DNA from: Desulfobacterales bacterium | GTDB lineage: Bacteria; Desulfobacterota; Desulfobacteria; Desulfobacterales; JANQIE01 | Assembly: GCA_028282295.1 (NCBI GenBank) | Contig: JANQIE010000294.1 | Span: forward strand, 1-41,432 | Direction of reading: 5' to 3' | Length of the DNA stretch: 41,432 nucleotides | Shown here: positions 29,483-37,881 of the stretch, one piece after another | How positions within the stretch are numbered: the stretch's first letter is position 1 | How the letters are laid out: each line of letters begins with the position of its first letter | Notes under the pieces: generated by a model | The model's input: only the letters and a program-made list of their open reading frames with translations | Databases searched by the model: none | What the model was told of the DNA's origin: nothing | Position numbers and translations under genes: made by a program

Positions 29483-29627
29483 AGTGTCCAGCCGGAAACA
29501 GTAGCTTTTGGTTCAGATCAAGGACGCGGCCCAATTGCGACCGCAGGCGTAGTCAGGCTACGTCGAGGATCGCAATTGGGCGAGAACGCCGTCTTGGACC
29601 AAAAGATGCTATTTCCGGCTGGACACT
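29483..29627 (+). repeat. Large palindromic intergenic element, copy 2 (complete, 145 bp)
   Basis: The outer arms AGTGTCCAGCCGGAAA and its reverse complement are perfect over 16 bases. An inner arm CCCAATTGCGA (29530-29540) pairs with TCGCAATTGGG (29570-29580). The centre is CCGCAGG-CGTAG-TCAGG-CTACG-TCGAGGA. No open reading frame lies inside. It sits about 55 bases downstream of the tRNA. Confidence 0.85.
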
Positions 29628-29695
29628 CACTAAGGGCCGCTGAAAAATGTGCCTGTTTTCCCAGGTAATTATTGGCTGAACAACCGAATCCGGCT

Positions 29696-29994
29696 CAGGG
29701 TAACCGCATTTGGAAATCATCCCGCAATAGGGAATGTTTATCGCTGTCGAAATCGCTTAGGTTTTATGGATAACCACAAAAGGCTATTATCGTTTTGATT
29801 CTGGACCCCGGCTTTCGCCGGGGTGACGCGAATAATATACCACTTTACCTGACGCCCCCTGATTGCGTGCACAACTGCTCCGGGAGTCCGAAATAAAAGC
29901 AAAAAAACATCTGGACCCCGGCGAAAGCCGGGGTCCAGAATCAAAACGATATTAACCTTTTTTGCTCTCCCAATTTCAAAATGCGGTTACCCTG
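29696..29994. repeat. About 300-bp element with nested inverted repeats (MITE-like)
   Basis: It is flanked by 22-base inverted repeats CAGGGTAACCGCATTT-G/T-GAAAT (29696-29717 and 29973-29994, one mismatch). Inside, about 36 bases (29788-29824) reading TATCGTTTTGATTCTGG then the CCCCGGC palindrome are repeated inverted at 29916-29951. The second palindrome is a perfect 12-bp stem with a GAAA loop (29911-29938). No transposase is present. Target duplications were not found with confidence. Confidence 0.7.
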
Positions 29995-30013
29995 GAATCC
30001 GGCTCTGAAATCA

Positions 30014-30042
30014 TTGACACAAATATGCTGATAAGTTATAGT
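30014..30042 (+). promoter_or_regulatory. Sigma-70-type promoter for the response regulator
   Basis: TTGACA (30014-30019), 17-base spacer, TATAGT (30037-30042). This is the strongest promoter match seen in the window. It leaves a leader of about 155 bases before the gene. Confidence 0.7.
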
Positions 30043-30205
30043 AATAATTTGATTATATTTCGCCTATCGGTTTAATCAACAACTGATCGGTGATGATAAG
30101 GGCGCGACTTCATCGAAATCTATGTTCGACTTTTATACGATTGAAAACTTGAAAACGGATGCCTTCAGCGAACACATACCGTGAAACTTTATGCGAGTAT
30201 AATCC

Positions 30206-30943
30206 ATGACAGCCATCATTATAGCCGAGGATGATTTTCTGGTCAGAAAAAATATGGTCGTTGCCCTGACCAAATTCGACCCTGAAATTAAAATTTATCA
30301 AGCAACCGACGGCCAGGAGGCCATCGATCATTTAAAACTTCACAACGTCGAGTTGCTGGTGACCGACCTTAAAATGCCCCAGGTCGACGGTTTGGCACTT
30401 TTGGCCTACGTCAACAACCATCACAAACGCCTGCCGTGTTTGATCACCTCCGGGCATGCCGGCTCTCTCAAAGAATTTAGACGCATCGTTCGCGCCCTGG
30501 AGCCGGAAATCGACGCCGCTATCTGCCAGGACCACTACAAATTCATGTCCAAACCCTTCCGGCTGACTGATTTTACCGCGACAGTCAGCGAACTGCTGGC
30601 CCTGAACGGGTTGGACCGTTTCATGAAAGGCATTTCCCCCGCCGGATTTGCGCAGTTGATTGAAGGTGAGGCCAAAACCTGTGTTTTAAAAGTCGTTGAT
30701 GGTGCCGGTGAAGCCGGCTACATGTTTTTCGAAGAAGGTGATTTGTACCATGCCCGTAAAAACAATCTGACCGGTGATGAGGCCGCGGTCGCCATCCTGA
30801 ATATCAAGGAACCGTATATCACGATTCAAGACAACCTTAACACCGCCAAGTACGAACGATCGATCGATACCGGCCTGATGGCCCTTATCCTGGAGGCCAG
30901 CAAACGCAAGGACGAATCCGGCTTTGTCAGCGAGGTGGAGTAA
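30206..30943 (+). CDS. Response regulator with C-terminal DUF4388-like domain
   Basis: 245 residues. The N-terminal receiver domain (about 1-125) has the acidic pair EDD, the phospho-acceptor Asp in LLVTDLKMPQ and the conserved Lys in FMSKPFR. The rest (about 140-235) resembles the DUF4388/PATAN type: GISPAGFAQLIEGEAKTCVL, then GYMFFEEGDLYHARKNN and GDEAAVAIL. No DNA-binding domain is seen, so signalling is probably by protein contact. The gene runs tail to tail into the hybrid kinase on the other strand with 18 bases between them. A partnership is plausible but not shown. Confidence 0.88.
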   Translation: MTAIIIAEDDFLVRKNMVVALTKFDPEIKIYQATDGQEAIDHLKLHNVELLVTDLKMPQVDGLALLAYVNNHHKRLPCLITSGHAGSLKEFRRIVRALEPEIDAAICQDHYKFMSKPFRLTDFTATVSELLALNGLDRFMKGISPAGFAQLIEGEAKTCVLKVVDGAGEAGYMFFEEGDLYHARKNNLTGDEAAVAILNIKEPYITIQDNLNTAKYERSIDTGLMALILEASKRKDESGFVSEVE

Positions 30944-30961
30944 ATCCGGATCCCGCACCCT

Positions 30962-33493
30962 TTATACGGATACCGGCGAGCCCACCCCATCGTCACCCCC
31001 CGGCGGACGGTCCAATATATCCCGCAACTTTTTTGACAGATCAATCAGACTAAACGGCTTTTGAATAAACCCATCGAAATCACGCGATTGGATTTCCATG
31101 TTGTTGATATTTCTACTGTAGCCGCTCTGAAGAAGTACTTTCACATCCGGATTGATCTGCTTGAGACGGTCAAAAACGTCGATACCGTTCATTTCAGGCA
31201 TAATCATATCCAGAATAACCAGATCGATGCGGCTGCGATAGGCCTTGAACGTCTCGATCGCCCGCTTGCCGTCCTTGGCCACCAGCACCTCATACCCCAA
31301 CGCCTGCAGCATCGGTTTGCCCACGGCGATGATATACTCTTCGTCATCCACCATCAGAATTTTTTCCGAACCGGTTAAAATACTGTCGTCGCCTTGATCG
31401 GTCTCTTCTTCCGGTTTGCCCTCGGACGCTGGCAGATAGACATTGAACGTGGTGCCCGCTCCGTTCTCACTCTCAAAATCGATTATGCCGCTGTGGTTCT
31501 TGACAATGCCGTAAGCCGAAGACAATCCCAGTCCGGTGGAGGAGCCCATCGGCTTGGTCGTAAAAAAGGGTTCGAAGATTCGATGCTGATGCGCGACATC
31601 GATGCCGGTTCCGGTGTCGGCGATGCTGATATTCACATACCTGCCGGGAGACACATCATGTCTGAGGGCTTGCTGATCGTCGATTTCAATATTGCGCGTT
31701 GTCAGGGTCAGCGTCCCCCCTCTGGGCATGGCCTGACCGGCATTCAGGTAAATATTGAACAGTACCTGCTCGATCTGACCTTGATCGGCATCGACGACCC
31801 ACAACCCAAGATCAAGATCGTGCGCGATGGTAACGTTTTTCTGCGTCTGACCGAATAACTGCGTGGTGCTTCTAACGATATCATTGAGCTCGGTCGGCTT
31901 GACTTTATACTTGCCGCCCCTGGCAAACCCGAGCAACTGTTTGGTCAAATTGCCGCCACTGGCAATACAACGCTCGATGCTGACAAGATTCTCATAGTTG
32001 GGATCTTCCTGCGCCATGTTGACCAACAACAGCGAGACATTGCCCTGGATCCCCATCAGCAAATTGTTAAAGTCATGCGCAATGCCGCCGGCCAGGGTGC
32101 CGATGGCCTTTAGCCGCTGTGATTCGATCAACTGTTCTTCCAACTGCTTGCGTTTGGTAAAATCGCGGAGAAAACTCAGCGTTGCCGGTTGCCCCTCCCA
32201 GGTTATGGGGACCGAATTCATATCGACCCACAGTTCGTCGCCCCCCTGCCGGCACATGCGAAACGAATAGGGGAGTGAAACCGCGTCGCCCGCAAGACTA
32301 TCATTTTGCTTCTTTGAATAAAACTCCCGGTCGTCGGCGTGCACAAAATCGGAAAAGCGAATATTGTCGACCTGGGGGCTCAATTGGCCACGCAGTTGTT
32401 CGGCCTGGGGATTGGGAAATTTAATGCGATCATCCTGCAGGACGAAAATAGCATCATTGGCGTTTTCAAACAAAATCCGATAACGCTCCTCGGACCGGCG
32501 CAGGGAGCTTTCCGCCTGAATACGTTCAGCCACTTCTTTTTTGAGTTTTTCGTTGGCTTCACCCAATTCCGCGGTTCTTTTTTCCAAAGCGCTTAGATTG
32601 CGATTGGCCTTGGCATGCAAGCTGGCGTTTTCAAGCGCGAAGCCGATCTCGGTGATCATGATGGATAAAATCTGCTCATCATTGTGATCGAACACACGCT
32701 GTTTTTCTTTGCACGCCAGATTCAGTACCGCCACCAACCTGCGGCCGACAAAGATCGGCATGCTGATCAACGAAGGTGCGCCGTAGTTCGGATCGTTGGA
32801 CTTGAGCGTCCGCGCATCGGTTTCGATATCGCTCACCACAAGTGGTTGGCGGGTCTCAACCACCGACCGCACCACCGAATTTTTGATATTGACGTAGCTG
32901 CCGATCTTCAAAGCCGGTTCCGCCCCGCGTGACGCCACCACCCGAAAGTGGCCCTTGTCGGCCTCGACCATAAAAATGGAACCGATTTCAGCGTAGGTAA
33001 CCGCCATGGTCTTTTGCAACAACGTCTTCAGCAATTCATCGATATCGATGATACGGGTTGCAACCTCATTCAGCTCGCGGATGGACACAAGTTCGAAGGC
33101 GCGCTGCTTGAGATCATCCGTGGCCTGCCGGAAGTTGAGCATCAGGTCGTTGAACGATTGATTGATACCGCTTAATTCTTTGCTCTCAACACGAATGTCT
33201 TCCAGGTATTCATTGGTGGCCACCGCCTTTTTCACGGAAGACGTGATCGTCAGAAAATTGTCGAAAATCTGGCGTACAATGACCAGACCAGCGAGAATGA
33301 GAAGCAAAATAAAAGAAATAATGATCAGTTGCAGGTTGGAAAAATCGATTTTGCTCTGCGACAAAACATAGGCCAGACTCAAGGAGGGAATCACAAAAAC
33401 CAACGCTTGCACGATAAACAACTTGCTGCGCAGCCCCTGCCCTTCGAGCCCGAACTTTCCCCAGCCTGATTTTGTTTCCTGGTAAGAATCCAC
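30962..33493 (-). CDS. Membrane hybrid sensor histidine kinase (GAF-PAS-HisKA-HATPase-REC)
   Basis: 843 residues. Two membrane segments lie at about 25-45 and 54-73, so there is almost no extracytoplasmic domain. A coiled linker follows, then a GAF domain (about 135-290) and a PAS domain (RYRILFENANDAIFVLQDD, about 330-445). The kinase core has the phospho-acceptor His in GTLAGGIAHDFNNLL, the N box and G boxes (ADTGTGID, STGLGLSSAYGIVKNH). A C-terminal receiver domain has Asp in LVILDMIMPEMNG. The receiver may modulate the kinase or relay phosphate. The start is GTG at 33493; AGAGG lies about 14 bases upstream, so the start is moderately certain. The signal sensed is unknown. Confidence 0.92.
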   Translation of the reverse strand: MDSYQETKSGWGKFGLEGQGLRSKLFIVQALVFVIPSLSLAYVLSQSKIDFSNLQLIIISFILLLILAGLVIVRQIFDNFLTITSSVKKAVATNEYLEDIRVESKELSGINQSFNDLMLNFRQATDDLKQRAFELVSIRELNEVATRIIDIDELLKTLLQKTMAVTYAEIGSIFMVEADKGHFRVVASRGAEPALKIGSYVNIKNSVVRSVVETRQPLVVSDIETDARTLKSNDPNYGAPSLISMPIFVGRRLVAVLNLACKEKQRVFDHNDEQILSIMITEIGFALENASLHAKANRNLSALEKRTAELGEANEKLKKEVAERIQAESSLRRSEERYRILFENANDAIFVLQDDRIKFPNPQAEQLRGQLSPQVDNIRFSDFVHADDREFYSKKQNDSLAGDAVSLPYSFRMCRQGGDELWVDMNSVPITWEGQPATLSFLRDFTKRKQLEEQLIESQRLKAIGTLAGGIAHDFNNLLMGIQGNVSLLLVNMAQEDPNYENLVSIERCIASGGNLTKQLLGFARGGKYKVKPTELNDIVRSTTQLFGQTQKNVTIAHDLDLGLWVVDADQGQIEQVLFNIYLNAGQAMPRGGTLTLTTRNIEIDDQQALRHDVSPGRYVNISIADTGTGIDVAHQHRIFEPFFTTKPMGSSTGLGLSSAYGIVKNHSGIIDFESENGAGTTFNVYLPASEGKPEEETDQGDDSILTGSEKILMVDDEEYIIAVGKPMLQALGYEVLVAKDGKRAIETFKAYRSRIDLVILDMIMPEMNGIDVFDRLKQINPDVKVLLQSGYSRNINNMEIQSRDFDGFIQKPFSLIDLSKKLRDILDRPPGGDDGVGSPVSV

Positions 33494-33532
33494 TTTGTTG
33501 CGCTACCTCTTTATATTTTAAGTGCAACCCAA

Positions 33533-33562
33533 ACATTACAAACCAATCATAGCGTCTGTCAA
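33533..33562 (-). promoter_or_regulatory. Sigma-70-type promoter for the hybrid kinase
   Basis: On the minus strand TTGACA (33562-33557), 18-base spacer and TAATGT (33538-33533), about 40 bases before the GTG start. The -35 lies six bases from a palindromic repeat. Confidence 0.5.
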
Positions 33563-33568
33563 TCGGTT

Positions 33569-33713
33569 AGTGCCCATCCGGGAATGGCATCTTCTGGCCC
33601 AGGACGGCGTTCTCGCCCAATTACGATCCTCGACGTAGCCTTGCTGCGCCTGCGGTCGCAATTGGGCAGCGGCCTTGTCCTGAACCCGAAACTACCATTT
33701 CCAGATGGGCACC
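33569..33713 (-). repeat. Large palindromic intergenic element, copy 3
   Basis: Same family as copy 2 but inverted. The outer arms AGTGCCCATCC.. and ..GATGGGCACC are degenerate. The inner arm is CCCAATTACGA/TCGCAATTGGG, and the centre (minus strand) is CCGCAGG-CGCAGCAAGGCTACG-TCGAGGA. It occupies much of the 410-base gap between the divergent kinase and AAA+ genes. Confidence 0.85.
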
Positions 33714-33830
33714 AGTTAAATAAACAGGCGCCGCCGCCGGTCACCGGCCGGCCATATACCCTACTGCCCGCAACATCCGCAAACAGCCTTAAAACATTAA
33801 CCGGCGCGGTTTTAGGACCAGTCGGCCGGC

Positions 33831-33858
33831 TTGCATTCGAACACGTGGTGCTTATAGT
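33831..33858 (+). promoter_or_regulatory. Candidate promoter for the AAA+/ahbC operon
   Basis: TTGCAT (33831-33836), 16-base spacer, TATAGT (33853-33858), about 45 bases before the ATG. Confidence 0.45.
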
Positions 33859-33903
33859 TAGCGATGAAAGCAAGCCGCAAAAATATAAAAACATGAGGCC
33901 GGT

Positions 33904-35673
33904 ATGATAACCAATAGCGAAAAAAAGCCCGATCCCAAAAAACTCGAAAAAGAGATTGGCGACTTTCTGAGCAAAAAATTCGGTGACAACGTAAAAATCG
34001 TTTCCCCTTTAATGGTCCCGCAAAAAAGCCCGGTGGAAGAAACGGCGCCCCTGAAAAATCCCGGTAAAAAAATCGATTTCGATTTAAAACCCGAGGAACT
34101 CGTCGCCTACCTCGACCGGTATATTGTCAAACAGGACGATGCCAAAGCCATTCTGGCCACCAAAATCTGCACCCACTTCAACCGCATCAAATACGCCGAG
34201 CAAAGCCCGGAAACCATCCGGGATATCGTCGGCTCGATCAAAAACAACGTGCTGATGATCGGCCCCACCGGCGTCGGCAAAACCTACATGGTGCGACTGA
34301 TCGCCAGAAAAATCGGCATCCCCTTTGTCAAAGGCGACGCCACCAAGTTCAGCGAAACCGGATATGTCGGCGGCGATGTCGAAGATCTGGTGCGCGATCT
34401 GGTGCGTGAAGCCGACGGCGATATCGAACTGGCCCAATACGGCATCATCTACATCGACGAAATCGACAAAATCGCTTCGAGCCGCAACTTGATCGGAGCC
34501 GACGTATCGCGCACCGGCGTGCAACGCGCCCTGCTCAAACCGTTGGAGGAAACCGATGTCGAACTCAAAGTACCCCATGATCCGATTTCCATGATCCAGG
34601 AGATCGAGCGCTTTCGCAAAACCGGCAAGCGGGAACAAAGCACGATCAACACCAGAAACATCCTGTTCATCGTCAGCGGCGCGTTTTCCGGCCTGCCCGA
34701 AATCATCGAAAAACGCTTGAACGCCCAAAGCATCGGTTTCGGTGCGCCCATGTCCAGATCCGACAAATCCTACAAAGTGATCCGCAAAATCAAGTCCGAG
34801 GATCTGATCGAATTCGGCTTTGAATCGGAATTTGTCGGCCGGCTGCCGGTCCGCGCCGTGTTCGAGGAACTCACGGCAAAAGACCTGTACCAGATCCTGA
34901 AAAACCCCAACAATCCGATCGTGCTGAGCAAAAAACTCGATTTCGCCGCCTATGGCATCGATATCCGCTTCGAAGACGACCTGCTCAAAAAACTGGCCCA
35001 AAACGCCTTCAAAGAAAACACCGGCGCCCGGGGGTTGGTCAGTTCAGTGGAAAGAGCCCTGCTGCCCTTTGAAAAAGCGCTGCCGTCCGCATCCTGCCGT
35101 AAATTTCCGGCCACAACCGCGATTCTGAAGAAAACTCAACGGGTGCTGGATCAGTTGCTCGAATCACCGGAAGACGACGCCGTCGACAAAACATTTGACC
35201 GTTTGGTCCAGGCAGAGCAACAAACCGTGGAACAATACATTCTGGACAACTGGCAAAACCTGGCCGGCGAATACAATCTTCCGGCCACCCATGCCAGGGG
35301 CCGGCTGGCGGCCCACTATTACAGCCGGCATATCAACGACGTCGGTTCCGTGATCCGCAAAATCAACACCTGTTACAATGAAATCAAAAATATTGAGTTA
35401 TATTTTTTCAAAAATCATGATATCAACATTATCTTTGAAGAAGACGCCATCGACCACATCATCGAAGCGTTCATTCTGGGCCAAAGCAACGCGGATGCGT
35501 TTTACCAGCAACTACAGACCGATTTCAAATTGGGCCTTAAACTGATCATGGAAAAAACCGGCCGCAATCGATTCTTCATAACCCGCAAAGCATTGCTCAG
35601 CCCTGAACGATTTCTCGAAACGCTAGTAAAACAAGAACTCAGCAACATCGAAACCAAAACGGAAACAAAATGA
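33904..35673 (+). CDS. ClpX-like AAA+ unfoldase with C-terminal extension
   Basis: 589-residue AAA+ ATPase close to ClpX. Walker A GPTGVGKT is at 120-127, the pore loop GYVG at 153-156, Walker B IIYIDEID at 181-188, an IGFG loop at 277-280 (the ClpP-docking loop in ClpX), an arginine-finger region GRLPVR at 322-327 and sensor 2 GARGL at 374-378. It lacks the N-terminal zinc-binding domain of ClpX; instead there are about 60 charged residues. It has about 200 extra residues after the ClpX core with no recognised motif. GAGG lies five bases before the ATG. Its stop overlaps the ahbC start as ATGA, so it is translated with a heme-synthesis enzyme. It could unfold, remodel or deliver to ClpP a heme-pathway protein; that is inference. 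Confidence 0.9.
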   Translation: MITNSEKKPDPKKLEKEIGDFLSKKFGDNVKIVSPLMVPQKSPVEETAPLKNPGKKIDFDLKPEELVAYLDRYIVKQDDAKAILATKICTHFNRIKYAEQSPETIRDIVGSIKNNVLMIGPTGVGKTYMVRLIARKIGIPFVKGDATKFSETGYVGGDVEDLVRDLVREADGDIELAQYGIIYIDEIDKIASSRNLIGADVSRTGVQRALLKPLEETDVELKVPHDPISMIQEIERFRKTGKREQSTINTRNILFIVSGAFSGLPEIIEKRLNAQSIGFGAPMSRSDKSYKVIRKIKSEDLIEFGFESEFVGRLPVRAVFEELTAKDLYQILKNPNNPIVLSKKLDFAAYGIDIRFEDDLLKKLAQNAFKENTGARGLVSSVERALLPFEKALPSASCRKFPATTAILKKTQRVLDQLLESPEDDAVDKTFDRLVQAEQQTVEQYILDNWQNLAGEYNLPATHARGRLAAHYYSRHINDVGSVIRKINTCYNEIKNIELYFFKNHDINIIFEEDAIDHIIEAFILGQSNADAFYQQLQTDFKLGLKLIMEKTGRNRFFITRKALLSPERFLETLVKQELSNIETKTETK

Positions 35674-36863
35674 TAGGCATATCCAAATTGTATTGCGGCA
35701 CCGTCGAGCCGTCCGACGCACTGCGCTACGGACGGCATTCCGCGCAGCTCCCCTCCCATCTACTGCAGTTTTCGGCGGACAAACGCCCCGTGGTGGTCTG
35801 GAACACAACACGCGCCTGCAACCTGAAATGCGTCCACTGTTATGCCCATGCCAAAGAGCACGCCGTGGCCGACGAACTGACCACCGCCGAAGGCAAAACC
35901 CTCATCGACGATCTGGCCCAATTCGGCGCGCCGGTCATGCTGTTTTCAGGCGGTGAACCCCTGGTGCGCAAGGACCTGCCCGATCTGGCCGAATACGCCG
36001 TCAAAAAAGGCATGCGCGCGGTCATCTCCACCAACGGCACCCTGATCACCAAAACACTGGCCCGCACCCTCAAGAACATCGGCCTGTCGTACGTCGGCAT
36101 CAGCCTGGACGGCATGGAAACCATCAACGACCGCTTCCGGGGCGTCAAGGGCTCCTTCAAAAAAGCACTCAACGGCATCGAGAACTGCCAGAGCGCGGGC
36201 ATCAAAGTCGGTCTGCGATTTACCATCAACAAATTCAACGTCGGCGAAATCCCCAGCATATTTCAACTGCTCGAAAAAATGGAAATCCCGCGCGTCTGCT
36301 TCTACCACCTGGTCTACGCCGGGCGCGGCTCCAAAATGGTCGAGGAAGACCTGACCCTGCAACAAACCCGCGAGGCCGTCGATCTGATCATCGATCACAC
36401 CAAGGACCTGCACGACCGCGGCAAGGCCAAGGAAGTCCTCACCGTCGACAACCACGCCGACGGGCCCTATCTGTACATGCGCATGCTCAAAGAGAATCCG
36501 GAGCGGGCCGCCGATATCCTCGAACTGCTCAAAATGAACGAAGGCAACAGTTCCGGCCGGGGCATCGGGTGCATCAGTTGGAACGGCGACGTGCACGCCG
36601 ATCAATTCTGGCGACACTACAGCTTCGGCAATGTCCGCCAACGCCCCTTTTCCGAAATCTGGACCGACACCTCCGAACCGCTGATGGGCAAATTAAAAGA
36701 AAAAAAGAAACACGTCACCGGCCGTTGCGCCACCTGCCGCTGGCTGAACATCTGCGGCGGCAACTTCAGAGTGCGGGCCGAAGCGGTCAGCGACGACCTG
36801 TGGGCCCCCGACCCGGCGTGTTACCTGACCGATGAGGAAATAGCCGATCCGGGCCAGGACTGA
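35670..36863 (+). CDS. ahbC: 12,18-didecarboxysiroheme deacetylase (radical SAM)
   Basis: Radical SAM enzyme of the siroheme-dependent heme pathway, removing acetate side chains from didecarboxysiroheme to give iron-coproporphyrin III. The N-terminus MIGISKLYCGTVEPSDALRY is characteristic of AhbC/NirJ2 proteins. The cluster-binding motif CNLKCVHC is at residues 50-57, followed by FSGGEPL for SAM binding. The C-terminus has a second cysteine set (GCISWNG, then CATCRWLNIC), as in auxiliary-cluster radical SAM enzymes. 397 residues. The start overlaps the AAA+ stop (ATGA) with only a weak ribosome binding site of its own, implying coupling. hemB follows after 43 bases. Confidence 0.93.
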   Translation: MIGISKLYCGTVEPSDALRYGRHSAQLPSHLLQFSADKRPVVVWNTTRACNLKCVHCYAHAKEHAVADELTTAEGKTLIDDLAQFGAPVMLFSGGEPLVRKDLPDLAEYAVKKGMRAVISTNGTLITKTLARTLKNIGLSYVGISLDGMETINDRFRGVKGSFKKALNGIENCQSAGIKVGLRFTINKFNVGEIPSIFQLLEKMEIPRVCFYHLVYAGRGSKMVEEDLTLQQTREAVDLIIDHTKDLHDRGKAKEVLTVDNHADGPYLYMRMLKENPERAADILELLKMNEGNSSGRGIGCISWNGDVHADQFWRHYSFGNVRQRPFSEIWTDTSEPLMGKLKEKKKHVTGRCATCRWLNICGGNFRVRAEAVSDDLWAPDPACYLTDEEIADPGQD

Positions 36864-36906
36864 CCCGAACCCGTTTCACAACCCCAACCAAAAACAAGAG
36901 GCATCC

Positions 36907-37881
36907 ATGCTGTTTCCCGATTACCGGCCACGACGCATGCGGCGTAGCGAAGCCCTGCGCAAGATGGTGCGCGAGACCAACCTGACCGTCAACGATCTGA
37001 TCCTGCCGCTTTTCGCCATCGGCGGTAAAAACATCAAAAACAAAATCCCGTCCATGCCGGGCCACCACCAGCTATCCATCGACCATCTGGCCGACCAGGC
37101 CCGTCAGGCATTCGCAAAAGGGATTCCCGCCGTCATCCTGTTCGGGATCCCGGATCGCAAGGATCCGCTGGGCACCAACGCCTACGCCAAAAACGGCATC
37201 GTTCAGCAAGCCGTGCGGGCCGTCAAAGAAGCGGTTCCCGATCTGGCCGTCATCACCGACGTCTGCCTGTGCCAGTACACCGACCACGGCCACTGCGGCA
37301 TGGTGGACGGCAAGCACATCGACAACGACGCCACGCTCGACCTGCTGGCGCGCACCGCGCTCTCACACGCCCGGGCCGGCGCCGACATGGTGGCGCCGTC
37401 CGACATGATGGACGGCCGTGTGGCCGAAATACGCAACCTGCTGGACGAAAACGACTACAGTCACATCCCGGTCATGTCATACGCCGCCAAATACTGCAGC
37501 GCCTACTACGGGCCGTTTCGCGCCGCCGCCGATTCCGCCCCGCAGTTCGGGGACCGGCGCACCTATCAAATGGACCCGGCCAACGCCGTCGAAGCCATCC
37601 GCGAAGCCACCCTGGACATCGAGGAAGGCGCCGACATCATCATGGTCAAACCGGCCCTGGCCTACCTGGACATCATTTACCGGCTGCGCGAAGAAACCGA
37701 TCTGCCCCTGGCGGCCTACAACGTCAGCGGTGAATTTTCCATGATCAAAGCGGCGGCGCAAATGGACTGGCTGGACGGTCAAAAAGTCATGCTGGAAACC
37801 CTGACCGCCATCAAACGCGCCGGCGCCGACATGATCCTGACCTATTTTGCCCTGGAAGCCGCGGAAACGTTGGGAAATTGA
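36907..37881 (+). CDS. hemB: Delta-aminolevulinic acid dehydratase (porphobilinogen synthase)
   Basis: Condenses two 5-aminolevulinate molecules to porphobilinogen, the precursor of siroheme, heme and corrinoids. The zinc-type metal site is visible as DVCLCQYTDHGHCG. The two active-site lysines are in MSYAAKYCSAYYGPFR and IIMVKPALAYLD. 324 residues is standard. AGAGG lies five bases before the ATG. Its place between ahbC and ahbD is the usual order in sulfate reducers, so one cluster serves an early step and the late heme steps. Confidence 0.97.
   Translation: MLFPDYRPRRMRRSEALRKMVRETNLTVNDLILPLFAIGGKNIKNKIPSMPGHHQLSIDHLADQARQAFAKGIPAVILFGIPDRKDPLGTNAYAKNGIVQQAVRAVKEAVPDLAVITDVCLCQYTDHGHCGMVDGKHIDNDATLDLLARTALSHARAGADMVAPSDMMDGRVAEIRNLLDENDYSHIPVMSYAAKYCSAYYGPFRAAADSAPQFGDRRTYQMDPANAVEAIREATLDIEEGADIIMVKPALAYLDIIYRLREETDLPLAAYNVSGEFSMIKAAAQMDWLDGQKVMLETLTAIKRAGADMILTYFALEAAETLGN

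Noticed and set aside
29483-30000. CRISPR array among the repeats at 29.5-30.0 kb or 39.4-39.7 kb
   Set aside because: The repeats are palindromic elements of unequal spacing or about 105-base tandem units without short uniform spacers, and no cas genes are present.
33569-33720. Palindromic element as an integron attC site (GTTAAAT at one end)
   Set aside because: attC sites need RYYYAAC and GTTRRRY cores at opposite ends. Only one chance match is present, the other copies lack it, and no gene cassettes or integrase are seen.
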